Shown here: one piece after another, positions 1 to 6,180 of the stretch
Layout of the letters: each line of letters begins with the position of its first letter
Numbering within the stretch: the stretch's first letter is position 1
NCBI GenBank assembly: GCA_020629895.1
Contig: JAHDCM010000121.1
Location: 1-9,119 of the forward strand
Length of the DNA stretch: 9,119 bases
Direction of reading: 5' to 3'
Source: Bacteroidota bacterium
GTDB taxonomy: Bacteria; Bacteroidota; Bacteroidia; Chitinophagales; UBA2359
Program-made: the position numbers and the translations under genes
Notes under the pieces: model-generated
The model's input: only the letters and a program-made list of their open reading frames with translations
Told to the model about the DNA's origin: nothing
The model's database searches: none

Positions 1-49
1 ACTCCTGCCTTCCAAGCAGATGGTGTCAGTTCGATTCTGACTGTTCGCT
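1..49 (+). tRNA. tRNA-Gly (anticodon UCC), 5' part cut off by the window edge
   Basis: Only the 3' half is present. The anticodon arm has a CTGC/GCAG stem around the loop at 9-15, which reads CTTCCAA and gives anticodon TCC at 11-13. A perfect T arm follows (GTCAG 25-29, loop TTCGATT, CTGAC 37-41), then the 3' acceptor strand at 42-48 and discriminator T49. U73 is usual for bacterial tRNA-Gly. CCA is not encoded. The missing D arm and 5' acceptor strand lie left of the window, so the acceptor pairing cannot be checked. The next tRNA starts 9 nt later, so the two are probably co-transcribed. Confidence 0.85.
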
Positions 50-58
50 CAAAAATAT

Positions 59-132
59 GCCTTCGTAGCCCAATTGGCAGAGGCTGCAGTTTCAAACGCT
101 GTGAGTTGTAGGTTCGAATCCTACCGAGGGTA
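59..132 (+). tRNA. tRNA with Leu-type anticodon CAA but a short (class I) variable region
   Basis: A cloverleaf folds as follows: acceptor 59-65 with 125-131, D stem GCC/GGC (68-70 with 82-84), anticodon stem 86-90 with 98-102, loop TTCAAAC at 91-97 giving CAA at 93-95, five-base variable region 103-107, and a perfect T arm GTAGG/CCTAC around TTCGAAT. The discriminator is A132 and CCA is not encoded. CAA reads the Leu codon UUG, yet bacterial tRNA-Leu normally has a long variable arm, absent here. Several helix pairs are G-U wobbles (59-131, 62-128, 86-102, 90-98). It may be a specialised or degenerate tRNA, or a tRNA-like RNA. Its identity as a working tRNA-Leu is uncertain. Confidence 0.75.
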
Positions 133-138
133 CGATAT

Positions 139-191
139 TTAATGAGTGAAGTAGAGACGTTTTGTAAAACGTCTTAATGAGTGAATAGAGA
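139..191. repeat. Inter-tRNA spacer with a partial tandem repeat and a perfect palindrome
   Basis: The 12-base word TTAATGAGTGAA occurs at 139-150 and again at 174-185, each followed by (G)TAGAGA, so a 35-nt unit is repeated about one and a half times. Between them lies a perfect inverted repeat, AGACGTTTT (155-163), then GT, then AAAACGTCT (166-174). No T tract follows, so it is a poor intrinsic terminator. It could be a processing signal in the tRNA precursor or a protein-binding site, but its function is unknown. Confidence 0.6.
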
Positions 192-205
192 TCAACACAT
201 AATAA

Positions 206-278
206 TGCACAGTGGTGTAATGGAAAACATGCGGGCCTTCTAAGCCCGAAGCTAAGGGTTCGAATCCCTTCTGTGCAT
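206..278 (+). tRNA. tRNA-Arg (anticodon UCU)
   Basis: The acceptor stem is seven perfect pairs (TGCACAG 206-212 with CTGTGCA 271-277). The anticodon stem CGGGC/GCCCG (232-236 with 244-248) closes loop CTTCTAA, giving TCT at 239-241, which reads AGA. The T arm AAGGG/CCCTT surrounds TTCGAAT. The D arm is weak (three pairs) but keeps the GG of the loop at 222-223. The first pair is U1-A72 and the discriminator is U278, both unusual for a bacterial tRNA-Arg. CCA is not encoded. A 73-nt spacer separates it from the preceding tRNA and 18 nt from the next. Confidence 0.85.
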
Positions 279-296
279 CTACTTTTTTAGTAATTA

Positions 297-368
297 TGCC
301 GGGTCTTCTAATGGTTAGGATCTCAGGCTTTGAACTTGAGGGTGTAGGTTCGAATCCTGCCCCGGTAG
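297..368 (+). tRNA. tRNA-Gln (anticodon UUG)
   Basis: Acceptor 297-303 pairs fully with 361-367 (one G-U pair). The anticodon stem TCAGG/CTTGA closes loop CTTTGAA, so the anticodon is TTG. The T arm is GTAGG/CCTGC around TTCGAAT. U1-A72 and discriminator G368 are classic glutaminyl-tRNA identity features in bacteria, which supports the call. CCA is not encoded. It is the last tRNA of the cluster. The hairpin starting 13 nt downstream may end the transcript. Confidence 0.93.
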
Positions 369-379
369 CTGATTGCATG

Positions 380-465
380 CGACGATGGAACGATTTACGT
401 TCAACGATGAAACAATTTTTTGTTTTGTATCCTATCGTCGGAGGTAAATCGTTCCATCGTTTTTT
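380..465 (+). ncRNA. Long hairpin with T6 tail: terminator of the tRNA cluster or candidate Y-like RNA
   Basis: A perfect 17-bp stem joins 382-398 to 444-460. Inside it, after an internal loop, ACGAT (404-408) pairs with ATCGT (434-438), and AAACAA (410-415) pairs with TTGTTT (420-425) around a TTTT loop. Six T follow (460-465). The stem is longer and more branched than an ordinary terminator. A closed end-to-end stem, internal loop, U tail, length near 85 nt and a place upstream of a Ro60-like gene recall bacterial Y RNAs, but I see no clear Ro-binding sequence motif. A simple terminator for the tRNA operon is the conservative reading. The T run abuts the repeat core that starts at 466, so the hairpin may instead be the repeat's 5' flank. 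Confidence 0.45.
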
Positions 466-668
466 GCGTGAGGGATAGTAGTGGTAGCTTGGTGAAATAG
501 AAAGGTAGTGACGCTTTGACTAGCAGGGCTGACGAAGGAAGACACTGCTAGGCGTTTAGCGGAACCCCTTTTCTATGAGACAACTACAAACGGATAGCCC
601 GACCTTTTTTCGCCTCGTGCCTGTTGATGCGTTTACGCATTGACAGGCGAGGCGAAAAAAGGACACGC
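466..668 (+). ncRNA. Structured repeat, copy 1 (candidate noncoding RNA)
   Basis: This element shares a gap-free block of 136 nt (466-601), about 89% identical, with the inverted copy at 6181-6426. Proposed fold: GCGTG (466-470) with CACGC (664-668); GTAGT (478-482) with ACTAC (583-587); TAGA-AAGG (498-505) with CCTT-T-CTA (567-575, one bulged T at 571); CGCT (512-515) with AGCG (558-561); and CTAGCAG (520-526) with CTGCTAG (545-551) closing an 18-nt purine-rich loop. A further hairpin at 603-662 has a sequence differing between the copies. Pairs 502/570 (A-U here, C-G there) and 512/561 (C-G here, G-C there) covary. It ends 36 nt before the TROVE start codon, so it could also be that gene's leader. 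I do not recognise the family. Confidence 0.7.
603..662 (+). repeat. Long hairpin inside repeat copy 1
   Basis: CCTTTTTTCGCCTC (603-616) pairs perfectly with 649-662, and 619-631 pairs with 636-648 with two G-U pairs, leaving a two-base bulge (617-618) and a TTTA loop. It sits between the conserved words GGATAGCCCG and ACACGCCC. The other copy has an unrelated long hairpin in the same place. Runs of A and T at the stem base could also let it work as an intrinsic terminator on either strand. Confidence 0.75.
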
Positions 669-704
669 CCAACAATTATTTTATCATCAAAACACGTTTT
701 ACCA

Positions 705-2174
705 ATGGCACTATTTAACAAAGTGAAAGAACGCTTTCGGAAGGTGACGAACCGTGCTGAGGGAGAAGCGTTTGACCAATCTCCAGAAATGAAGTTGGTG
801 ACGTTGTTGTTAACTTCTTTTGCACAAGATCAGTTTTATCGTTCTGCAAATCATAGCTTTAAGGAGTTGATTGCTTTAGTAGAAAAGGTCGATCCTTTAT
901 TTGCAGCGAAGGCAGCTATTTTTGCTCGAAAGGAATATGGTATGCGATCTATTACACATGTTTTGGCGGCTAATTTGGCAGTATATAGTGCTGGTGCTGA
1001 CTGGAATAAGCGATTTTATGAAGCGGTTATTGCACGTCCAGATGATATGTTGGAAATTATGGCTTGTTATTATGCTTCGAAAGGTAAGAAGTTACCGAAT
1101 GCGATGCGTAAAGGATTTGCAAAGGCTTTTGATAAATTTGATGCTTACCAATTGGGTAAATATCGCGGAGAAAATAAAGTAGTGAAATTGGTGGATGTGG
1201 TGAATTTGGTGCATCCTAAGCCAACTAAAAAGAATGCGAAAGCCCTGCGAGAATTGGTGAAAGGAGAGCTACGTGCGAAGGATACTTGGCAGATGAAATT
1301 GACGCAGGCGGGGCAATTGGCTACGAATGTGACTGAGAAGAAGGAAATGAAACGGCAGGCTTGGGGAGCATTGTTGACGAGTGGTAAGCTTGGTTATTTT
1401 GCACTTTTGCGCAATCTTCGAAATATCTTGCAAGAGGCTCCTGAATTGGCTCCACAGGTATTTGAACGATTGATCAATGAAAAAGCGATTCGTCGTTCTA
1501 AGGTGTTCCCGTTTCGTTATGTGACAGCTATTGAAGCTATTAAGGAAATCTCTTCTGAGGGATATAATAAGAATCGCTTGTTTGAGGCTTTGAATAAGGC
1601 TTTGGAGATTTCTTTGGCAAATATTCCAATATTTGAAGGGAAAACCCTAGTGGTTTTGGATGATTCTGGGTCTATGACGAGTACTCGTCTACGCGATATG
1701 GTAAATAAAACGCCTTTGTTTATTGGAGCTTTGTTTGCGGCTGCTTTGTATAAATCTAATGATGCTGATTTGATGTGTTTTTCTAATGATGCACGTTATG
1801 TACATTTGAATGCTGGAGATAGTTTGCAAGGGATTCAGGAGAAGTTGGTGAAGGATGCGCGTGCTGCGGGGACTAATTTTAATGCGATTTTCCAAACCGC
1901 TAATAAAAAATATGATCGCATTATTATTCTTTCTGACATGCAAGGATGGATAGGTGGTGGAGCACCTACCAAAACCTTTAAGGAATACCGCCAAAAATAT
2001 GGCGTAAATCCATACATTTTTTCTTTTGACTTGACTGGTTATGGTTCTTTGCAGTTTCCTGATAATAAGGTGTTTGCGGTCGCAGGATTTAGTGAGAAGG
2101 TGTTTGATATGATGCGCCTTTTGGAGTCTGATAAGCAAGCATTGGTCAACGAAGTCAAAGCAGTTGAATTTTAA
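705..2174 (+). CDS. TROVE-domain (Ro60/Rsr-like) RNA-binding protein with C-terminal vWA domain
   Basis: The protein has 489 residues. Residues about 25-310 are the helical-repeat TROVE module that forms the RNA-binding ring; GYFALLRNLRNI at 230-241 is a characteristic family segment. Residues about 312-489 form a von Willebrand factor A domain with an intact metal site: DxSxS at D319-S321-S323, T390 in AAGT, and D411 in ILSD. The family binds Y RNAs and the ends of misfolded noncoding RNAs; bacterial members work with PNPase or in RNA repair. I chose the ATG at 705, which begins MALFNK. An in-frame ATG at 624 would place 27 basic, non-family residues inside the hairpin of the repeat. There is no Shine-Dalgarno sequence, as is normal in Bacteroidota. 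Upstream lie tRNAs and the structured repeat; downstream is a terminator, so it seems monocistronic. The family call is firm; the RNA partner is unknown. Confidence 0.93.
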   Translation: MALFNKVKERFRKVTNRAEGEAFDQSPEMKLVTLLLTSFAQDQFYRSANHSFKELIALVEKVDPLFAAKAAIFARKEYGMRSITHVLAANLAVYSAGADWNKRFYEAVIARPDDMLEIMACYYASKGKKLPNAMRKGFAKAFDKFDAYQLGKYRGENKVVKLVDVVNLVHPKPTKKNAKALRELVKGELRAKDTWQMKLTQAGQLATNVTEKKEMKRQAWGALLTSGKLGYFALLRNLRNILQEAPELAPQVFERLINEKAIRRSKVFPFRYVTAIEAIKEISSEGYNKNRLFEALNKALEISLANIPIFEGKTLVVLDDSGSMTSTRLRDMVNKTPLFIGALFAAALYKSNDADLMCFSNDARYVHLNAGDSLQGIQEKLVKDARAAGTNFNAIFQTANKKYDRIIILSDMQGWIGGGAPTKTFKEYRQKYGVNPYIFSFDLTGYGSLQFPDNKVFAVAGFSEKVFDMMRLLESDKQALVNEVKAVEF

Positions 2175-2218
2175 ATAAAACTACTTCAAAAGTAGGTTTT
2201 GAGTGTGTTTAATTAGTA

Positions 2219-2249
2219 AGCAACTTCCAGGTGGGAGTTGCTTTTTTTT
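2219..2249 (+). terminator. Intrinsic terminator of the TROVE gene
   Basis: AGCAACTTCC (2219-2228) pairs with GGGAGTTGCT (2233-2242), with one G-U pair, around an AGGT loop. An eight-T run (2242-2249) follows directly. It lies 45 nt past the stop codon. Confidence 0.9.
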
Positions 2250-2304
2250 GTTTTTGGCGGGAAAAAAGGGCTTCTCATAAGTCTTTATAGTAGACACCTG
2301 TTAA

Positions 2305-2461
2305 GAATGAGGATCAAATAACTTTATATTTTTGGCTGTTTCTTTTTGCACCTAACTTTGTTAAAAAGCCTCACCGATGCGTTGCATCGCCTACGTTTTC
2401 TGCCTTGCTAGGCACAAAAATAATCTACCCAAATAATTGTAAAGTTATTTTACCTTCATTC
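2305..2461. repeat. Small element with imperfect terminal inverted repeats (MITE-like or structured intergenic repeat)
   Basis: The left end (2305-2326) starts GAATGAGGATCAAATAAC, and the reverse complement of the right end (2440-2461) starts GAATGAAGGTAAAATAAC. The ends match at 19 of 22 positions, including the 11-base AAATAACTTTA. Further inward TTTTTGCACCTA (2343-2354) is mirrored by the reverse complement of TAGGCACAAAAA (2409-2420). The centre holds two short hairpins, CGATGC/GCATCG (2374-2388) and TGCCT/AGGCA (2401-2414). No protein is encoded. It fills most of the gap between the TROVE terminator and the HhH gene, whose promoter must lie in or next to it. No target-site duplication is clear. 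Confidence 0.5.
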
Positions 2462-2482
2462 CTTATTTTAAAATTGTAAATC

Positions 2483-4402
2483 ATGAAAAATCTCATAAAA
2501 AATTACCTCACTTTTTCCCGTCAAGATCGCAATGCACTTATTTTATTATTGACGATTGTAATTGGCTTACTGGTCGTTTCTACCTATCGCACCAATAAAA
2601 AGCATCAAATATCGCCTCCTATAACACAGACCGTTACGGATAAAACAAAGCCATCTCAACAGTTTGTTGATACCAATGCTACTAAAAAGCTAGATACGTT
2701 AAGTCTTTCTTCATTCGATCCGAATACACTTGATCAAACGCGTGCCATTGCGCTTGGCTTGTCGCCTAAAGTAGGGAAGACGATTGAGAAATACTTGAGC
2801 AAAGGAGGGAAGTTTTATAAGAAGGAAGATTTGAAGAAAATTTATGGACTCAAAGATCAAGATTATGAGCGATTGGCTCCTTTTATTCAATTGCCTCAAA
2901 GAAAAAACTATAAAGATACTTATCGTGAAAATGGTGCTGGAAAAGGGAATTTTAAAACACAAAATCAGCAAGCTAAGGCTCAAAAAATGGAGACCATTAG
3001 TACCCAGAACTTAGCTCCTTTCAATCCTAACCAACTCACCCAAGCAAAAGCCATTGAGCTAGGTCTTTCGCCCAAAGTAGGCAAGACGATTGAGAAATAT
3101 TTGAGTAAGGGTGGGAAATTTTATAAAAAAGAGGACTTGAAAAAGATATACGGACTCAAAGAAGCCGATTACCATCGTTTGGCTCCCTATATTCAACTAA
3201 AAAAGCCGTCCAAAAGAGAGGTAGACGATTCGGTAAAGGTAACAGAGACTGTGGTAGTAGAAGAACCAGTAGCTAAGGTCGAAATGTTGCCAGCAGAAGG
3301 AGATGTACCAGTAGAAAAACCAATGAAAGCACCCCCCATAAAGTTACAATTTTTTAATCCCAACGAACTCTCCCAAGCGAAAGCCATCGAATTGGGATTG
3401 TCGCCTAAAGTAGGTAAAACCATTGCCAATTATTTGAACAAAGGTGGAAAATTCTACAAGAAAGAAGATTTGAAAAAAATATATGGACTGAAAGAAACCG
3501 ATTATAACCGTCTTGCTCCCTATATTCAATTACCTAATACCCATACAATATCAAAACCATTACCTAAAAAGCAAGATACACTGTCTTTTGCGACTACTCC
3601 TTCAAATATCTCATTAAGTACTTTTAATCCGAACAAGCTTACACAGTCCAGAGCTATCGAATTGGGACTATCAGCTAAAGTGGGTAAAACGATTGAAAAC
3701 TATTTAAGCAAAGGTGGAAAGTTTTATAAGAAAGAAGACTTGAAAAAGATATACGGACTTAAAGAAGCTGACTACGACCGCCTTGCTCCTTATATGGAGT
3801 TACCTCAAGCGGTATGGCCCAAAAAGATGGTAACGAAGGAAAGGAATACCAAGACTATAAATAATAATAGTTCACAGCAAGATGATACATTCGCTACTAC
3901 TAATGAAGAGACCTCTTATGAAAAACCAACACTGAGTCCAGTTGATTCTGCACGTTTAAAAGAAGCGCAAGCTAAGCGCGACTACTGGAAAAAGTACGAA
4001 GCATTAAAAGTAGATATTAATGAAGTTGATCTCGAAAAATGGCAAGAACTGCGTGGTATTGGCCCTTCTATTTCAGGAAGAATTATGAAGTATCGTGATT
4101 TACTAGGAGGATTTACCCACCCTGAACAATTACTGGAAGTGTATGGCTTTAGTGAAGAGTTATTCCAAGATATTATGGAAAAACTAACGAATAATCGCCC
4201 CGAACAGGTAAAAAAGCTCAATATCAATCAAGCTAGTGTTAAGGTATTAAAAGCACATCCCTATATTGAGGCGAAAGTGGCGAAAAAAATAGTACGCGTA
4301 CGCGAAAAATATGGGAAATACGAATCTTTCAAAGCTTTGATAGACTTTCAGGTGATGGAGGAAGAAGAGTTGAAAAAATTAAAAGGGTATCTGGAATACT
4401 AA
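2483..4402 (+). CDS. Membrane-anchored helix-hairpin-helix (ComEA-like) protein with four tandem repeats
   Basis: This 639-residue protein begins with a short basic segment and one membrane helix (about 17-35, ALILLLTIVIGLLVVSTYR), so the rest is probably outside the inner membrane. Four 60-residue repeats start at F78, F180, F291 and F381, each of the form F-x-PN-x-L, LGLS-KVGKTI, GGKFYKKEDLKKIYGLK, Y-RLAP. Low-complexity linkers separate them. Two further HhH units follow at about 509-572 (with LRGIGPSISGRI) and 577-639. HhH pairs of the ComEA type bind DNA without sequence preference. Related Bacteroidota proteins, as I recall them, are about 300 residues with a single copy of the FDPN unit, so this one is expanded. 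The ATG is preceded by an A/T-rich stretch without a Shine-Dalgarno sequence. DNA uptake or surface DNA binding is an inference; the family assignment is solid. Confidence 0.85.
   Translation: MKNLIKNYLTFSRQDRNALILLLTIVIGLLVVSTYRTNKKHQISPPITQTVTDKTKPSQQFVDTNATKKLDTLSLSSFDPNTLDQTRAIALGLSPKVGKTIEKYLSKGGKFYKKEDLKKIYGLKDQDYERLAPFIQLPQRKNYKDTYRENGAGKGNFKTQNQQAKAQKMETISTQNLAPFNPNQLTQAKAIELGLSPKVGKTIEKYLSKGGKFYKKEDLKKIYGLKEADYHRLAPYIQLKKPSKREVDDSVKVTETVVVEEPVAKVEMLPAEGDVPVEKPMKAPPIKLQFFNPNELSQAKAIELGLSPKVGKTIANYLNKGGKFYKKEDLKKIYGLKETDYNRLAPYIQLPNTHTISKPLPKKQDTLSFATTPSNISLSTFNPNKLTQSRAIELGLSAKVGKTIENYLSKGGKFYKKEDLKKIYGLKEADYDRLAPYMELPQAVWPKKMVTKERNTKTINNNSSQQDDTFATTNEETSYEKPTLSPVDSARLKEAQAKRDYWKKYEALKVDINEVDLEKWQELRGIGPSISGRIMKYRDLLGGFTHPEQLLEVYGFSEELFQDIMEKLTNNRPEQVKKLNINQASVKVLKAHPYIEAKVAKKIVRVREKYGKYESFKALIDFQVMEEEELKKLKGYLEY
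2714..3802 (+). repeat. Four intragenic copies of a 180-bp coding repeat
   Basis: The copies lie at 2714-2893, 3020-3199, 3353-3532 and 3623-3802. Copies 1 and 2 encode an identical 31-residue core (SPKVGK to YGLK), while about 15 of its 93 bases differ, all silently. The DNA has drifted while the protein has not, so the duplication is not recent and every copy seems to be under selection. Confidence 0.9.
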
Positions 4403-5259
4403 TCCTCTTTTGATGGTTCCCAAAAATCACCATCCTCTTTAAAGAGGTCATAATCTTTTGTCGAACTGGTTTCTGGAGGAGTTGGCTTTTTAAGCGGCTC
4501 CTCCTTTTTTTCGTTATCCGTACTAGTGGGTGGCACTGCTTGTTTTTTAGGAAAGTCAATACTACTAATTGGCTTAGGTGCATGAACAGGATTAAAAGGA
4601 GAATTATATTGATGAATACGAATAGCTCGACGAGAAAGAAAAATAGCAAATAGCAATACGCCAAAAGTGACAAGCGTCAACATTTCATAGCGTTCTTGCA
4701 TGATAAAGAAATCGTAAGCTCCATGAAATATAATGGCAGCCATCAAGCCCTTCAATAATAACAGAGATTTATTAACAGGATCAAATTTAGCCATGCCCAC
4801 ATAATAGCCCATAATAACCCCAAAACAAGCATGTGCAGGAACTGCTGTAAAAGCTCGAATCAAAGCCGTTTCCATTCCGCCATCCAACACATAAATAATA
4901 TTTTCAAAAAAGGCAAAGCCCATTCCAATCATGACCCCATACACAATTCCATCATAAGGCTCATCAAAATATTTACTAGGCATCATGACCCAAATCAAAA
5001 ATAAAAACTTAGCAAACTCTTCGGCAAAAGCCACTACCAAAAAGGCGTAAAAAAAGGTAGGCAATAGTTCAGGACCCGATTCCCAACCCACTTTGGCTAA
5101 GTATTCGCTAGTAATATAAGCAGGAACAGTACTCAACAAACCCAAGCCAAAACTTAGTGCGAGCATAGACAACGGCTCCTTATCATATTTATCCTTGATA
5201 TAAACATACCAAATAATAGCAGCAACAGGAGCAATAGCAACAAGAAAAGCAAGATACAT
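4399..5259 (-). CDS. PrsW-family intramembrane metalloprotease
   Basis: The 286-residue protein has many hydrophobic helices up to about residue 210, then a hydrophilic tail rich in Pro, Lys, Glu and Thr (about 216-286). The PrsW motifs are complete: EEFAK (E80, E81, K84), FFENIIY (E119), PAH (H143) and HGAYD (H179, D183). In Bacillus, PrsW starts the cleavage of an anti-sigma factor; in Bacteroidota the substrates are generally unknown, and no sigma or anti-sigma gene is next to it here. It is convergent with the HhH gene and overlaps it by four bases, since both stop codons lie in CTAA at 4399-4402. It is divergent from the TatD gene, with a likely promoter at 5282-5314. The hydrophilic tail may face the cytoplasm. 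Confidence 0.9.
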   Translation of the reverse strand: MYLAFLVAIAPVAAIIWYVYIKDKYDKEPLSMLALSFGLGLLSTVPAYITSEYLAKVGWESGPELLPTFFYAFLVVAFAEEFAKFLFLIWVMMPSKYFDEPYDGIVYGVMIGMGFAFFENIIYVLDGGMETALIRAFTAVPAHACFGVIMGYYVGMAKFDPVNKSLLLLKGLMAAIIFHGAYDFFIMQERYEMLTLVTFGVLLFAIFLSRRAIRIHQYNSPFNPVHAPKPISSIDFPKKQAVPPTSTDNEKKEEPLKKPTPPETSSTKDYDLFKEDGDFWEPSKED

Positions 5260-5281
5260 AAGTCAATAATAATGATGCCCT

Positions 5282-5314
5282 CTAAAATACTTTTTTTTTA
5301 ATGCTCAGTACAAA
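5282..5314 (-). promoter_or_regulatory. Likely Bacteroidota-type promoter for the PrsW gene
   Basis: Read on the minus strand, TTTG (5314-5311) is followed after 21 nt by TATTTTAG (5289-5282), seven of eight matches to the Bacteroidota -7 element TAnnTTTG with suitable spacing. Transcription would start near 5275, giving a leader of about 16 nt. The spacer contains a nine-A run. Confidence 0.45.
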
Positions 5315-5365
5315 GCAAACCAATATTTTTCGGAACTTTGACCGAATTATTAAATACGAACCAAA

Positions 5366-6160
5366 ATGACATTAGTAGATACACATGCTCACCTGTACGC
5401 CAAGCAATTTGATACAGATCGTACAGAGATGATTCAGCGAGCTATTGATCAAGGAGTGGAACACCTATTTTTGCCCAATATTGATCGTAATTCTATGGAT
5501 GGAATGTACGAATTAGCCAAGCAATTTCCCAACAATTGTTATCCTATGATGGGCATCCATCCTTGTTCTATCAAAGAAGATTACAAAGAGGAATTGGCAA
5601 AAGCAGAACAAGAACTCAACAATGCTCCTGAACGATTTTATGCAGTAGGAGAAATTGGCCTCGATTTTTATTGGGATTTAACCTTTAAAGAACAACAAAA
5701 AGAAGCCTTACGCACTCAAATTCAATGGGCAAAAAAACACCAACTACCCATTGTGTTACATTGCCGAGATTCCTTTCAAGATACCCTCGAAATCGTTTCC
5801 GAAATGAACGATGAGCAGCTAACAGGTATTTTCCATTGCTTTGGAGGCACCATAGAAGAAGCCGAACAGGTCATTGCACTTGGAGGCTTTTACATGGGTA
5901 TAGGAGGCGTACTTACCTATAAAAAAAGCAAACTAGATGAGGTGTTAAAGGCTGTGAGTATCAATTATTTAGTATTAGAAACAGATGCGCCTTATCTCGC
6001 CCCTGAGCCTTATCGTTCTAGTAAAAATAGAAGCTTACGCCGCAATGAAAGTGCCTATATGCTCAAAGTGGCTGAGAAACTAGCCACCGTAAAGGGGATT
6101 TCCCTCGAAGAAGTAGCACGCATAACAACAGCTAACGCCCATAACGTATTTCAATTATAA
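5366..6160 (+). CDS. TatD-family metal-dependent hydrolase (DNase)
   Basis: This 264-residue protein has the normal family length and all metal ligands of the TIM-barrel fold: HAH (H7, H9), E96 in GEIGLDFYWD, H132 in LHCRDS, H157 in FHCFGG and D207 in ETDAPYLAP. TatD proteins are cytoplasmic Mg-dependent nucleases reported to trim 3' ends of DNA and implicated in repair, and are widespread housekeeping genes. The start ATG gives the standard MTLVDTHAHL beginning. It is transcribed away from the PrsW gene, with 106 nt between the start codons. No classical terminator follows; the hairpins of repeat copy 2, beginning about 20 nt downstream, may end the transcript. The family call is firm; the exact substrate is not known from sequence. 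Confidence 0.95.
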   Translation: MTLVDTHAHLYAKQFDTDRTEMIQRAIDQGVEHLFLPNIDRNSMDGMYELAKQFPNNCYPMMGIHPCSIKEDYKEELAKAEQELNNAPERFYAVGEIGLDFYWDLTFKEQQKEALRTQIQWAKKHQLPIVLHCRDSFQDTLEIVSEMNDEQLTGIFHCFGGTIEEAEQVIALGGFYMGIGGVLTYKKSKLDEVLKAVSINYLVLETDAPYLAPEPYRSSKNRSLRRNESAYMLKVAEKLATVKGISLEEVARITTANAHNVFQL

Positions 6161-6180
6161 GAAGCAATAGAAGGCTTTGG

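Noticed and set aside
139..191. CRISPR-like repeat
   Set aside because: Only one and a half units and no spacers of regular size; it is a local duplication with a palindrome.
139..378. Minus-strand open frame of 79 codons
   Set aside because: It is antisense to two tRNAs and shows tRNA-derived residues, not protein character.
296..478. Open frame of 60 codons
   Set aside because: It runs through tRNA-Gln and the following hairpin, so it is a chance frame over RNA genes.
624..704. N-terminal extension of the TROVE gene beginning at the ATG at 624
   Set aside because: These 27 codons lie inside the hairpin and 3' end of the structured repeat and encode residues unlike the family start; the ATG at 705 fits better.
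2714..3802. Possible assembly artefact or recent tandem duplication
   Set aside because: The copies differ at many silent sites and have different linkers, so they are genuine and old.
5337..5340. TTTG as a -33 element for the TatD gene
   Set aside because: A TAnnTTTG box at the proper distance would fall on the start codon, and none is present.
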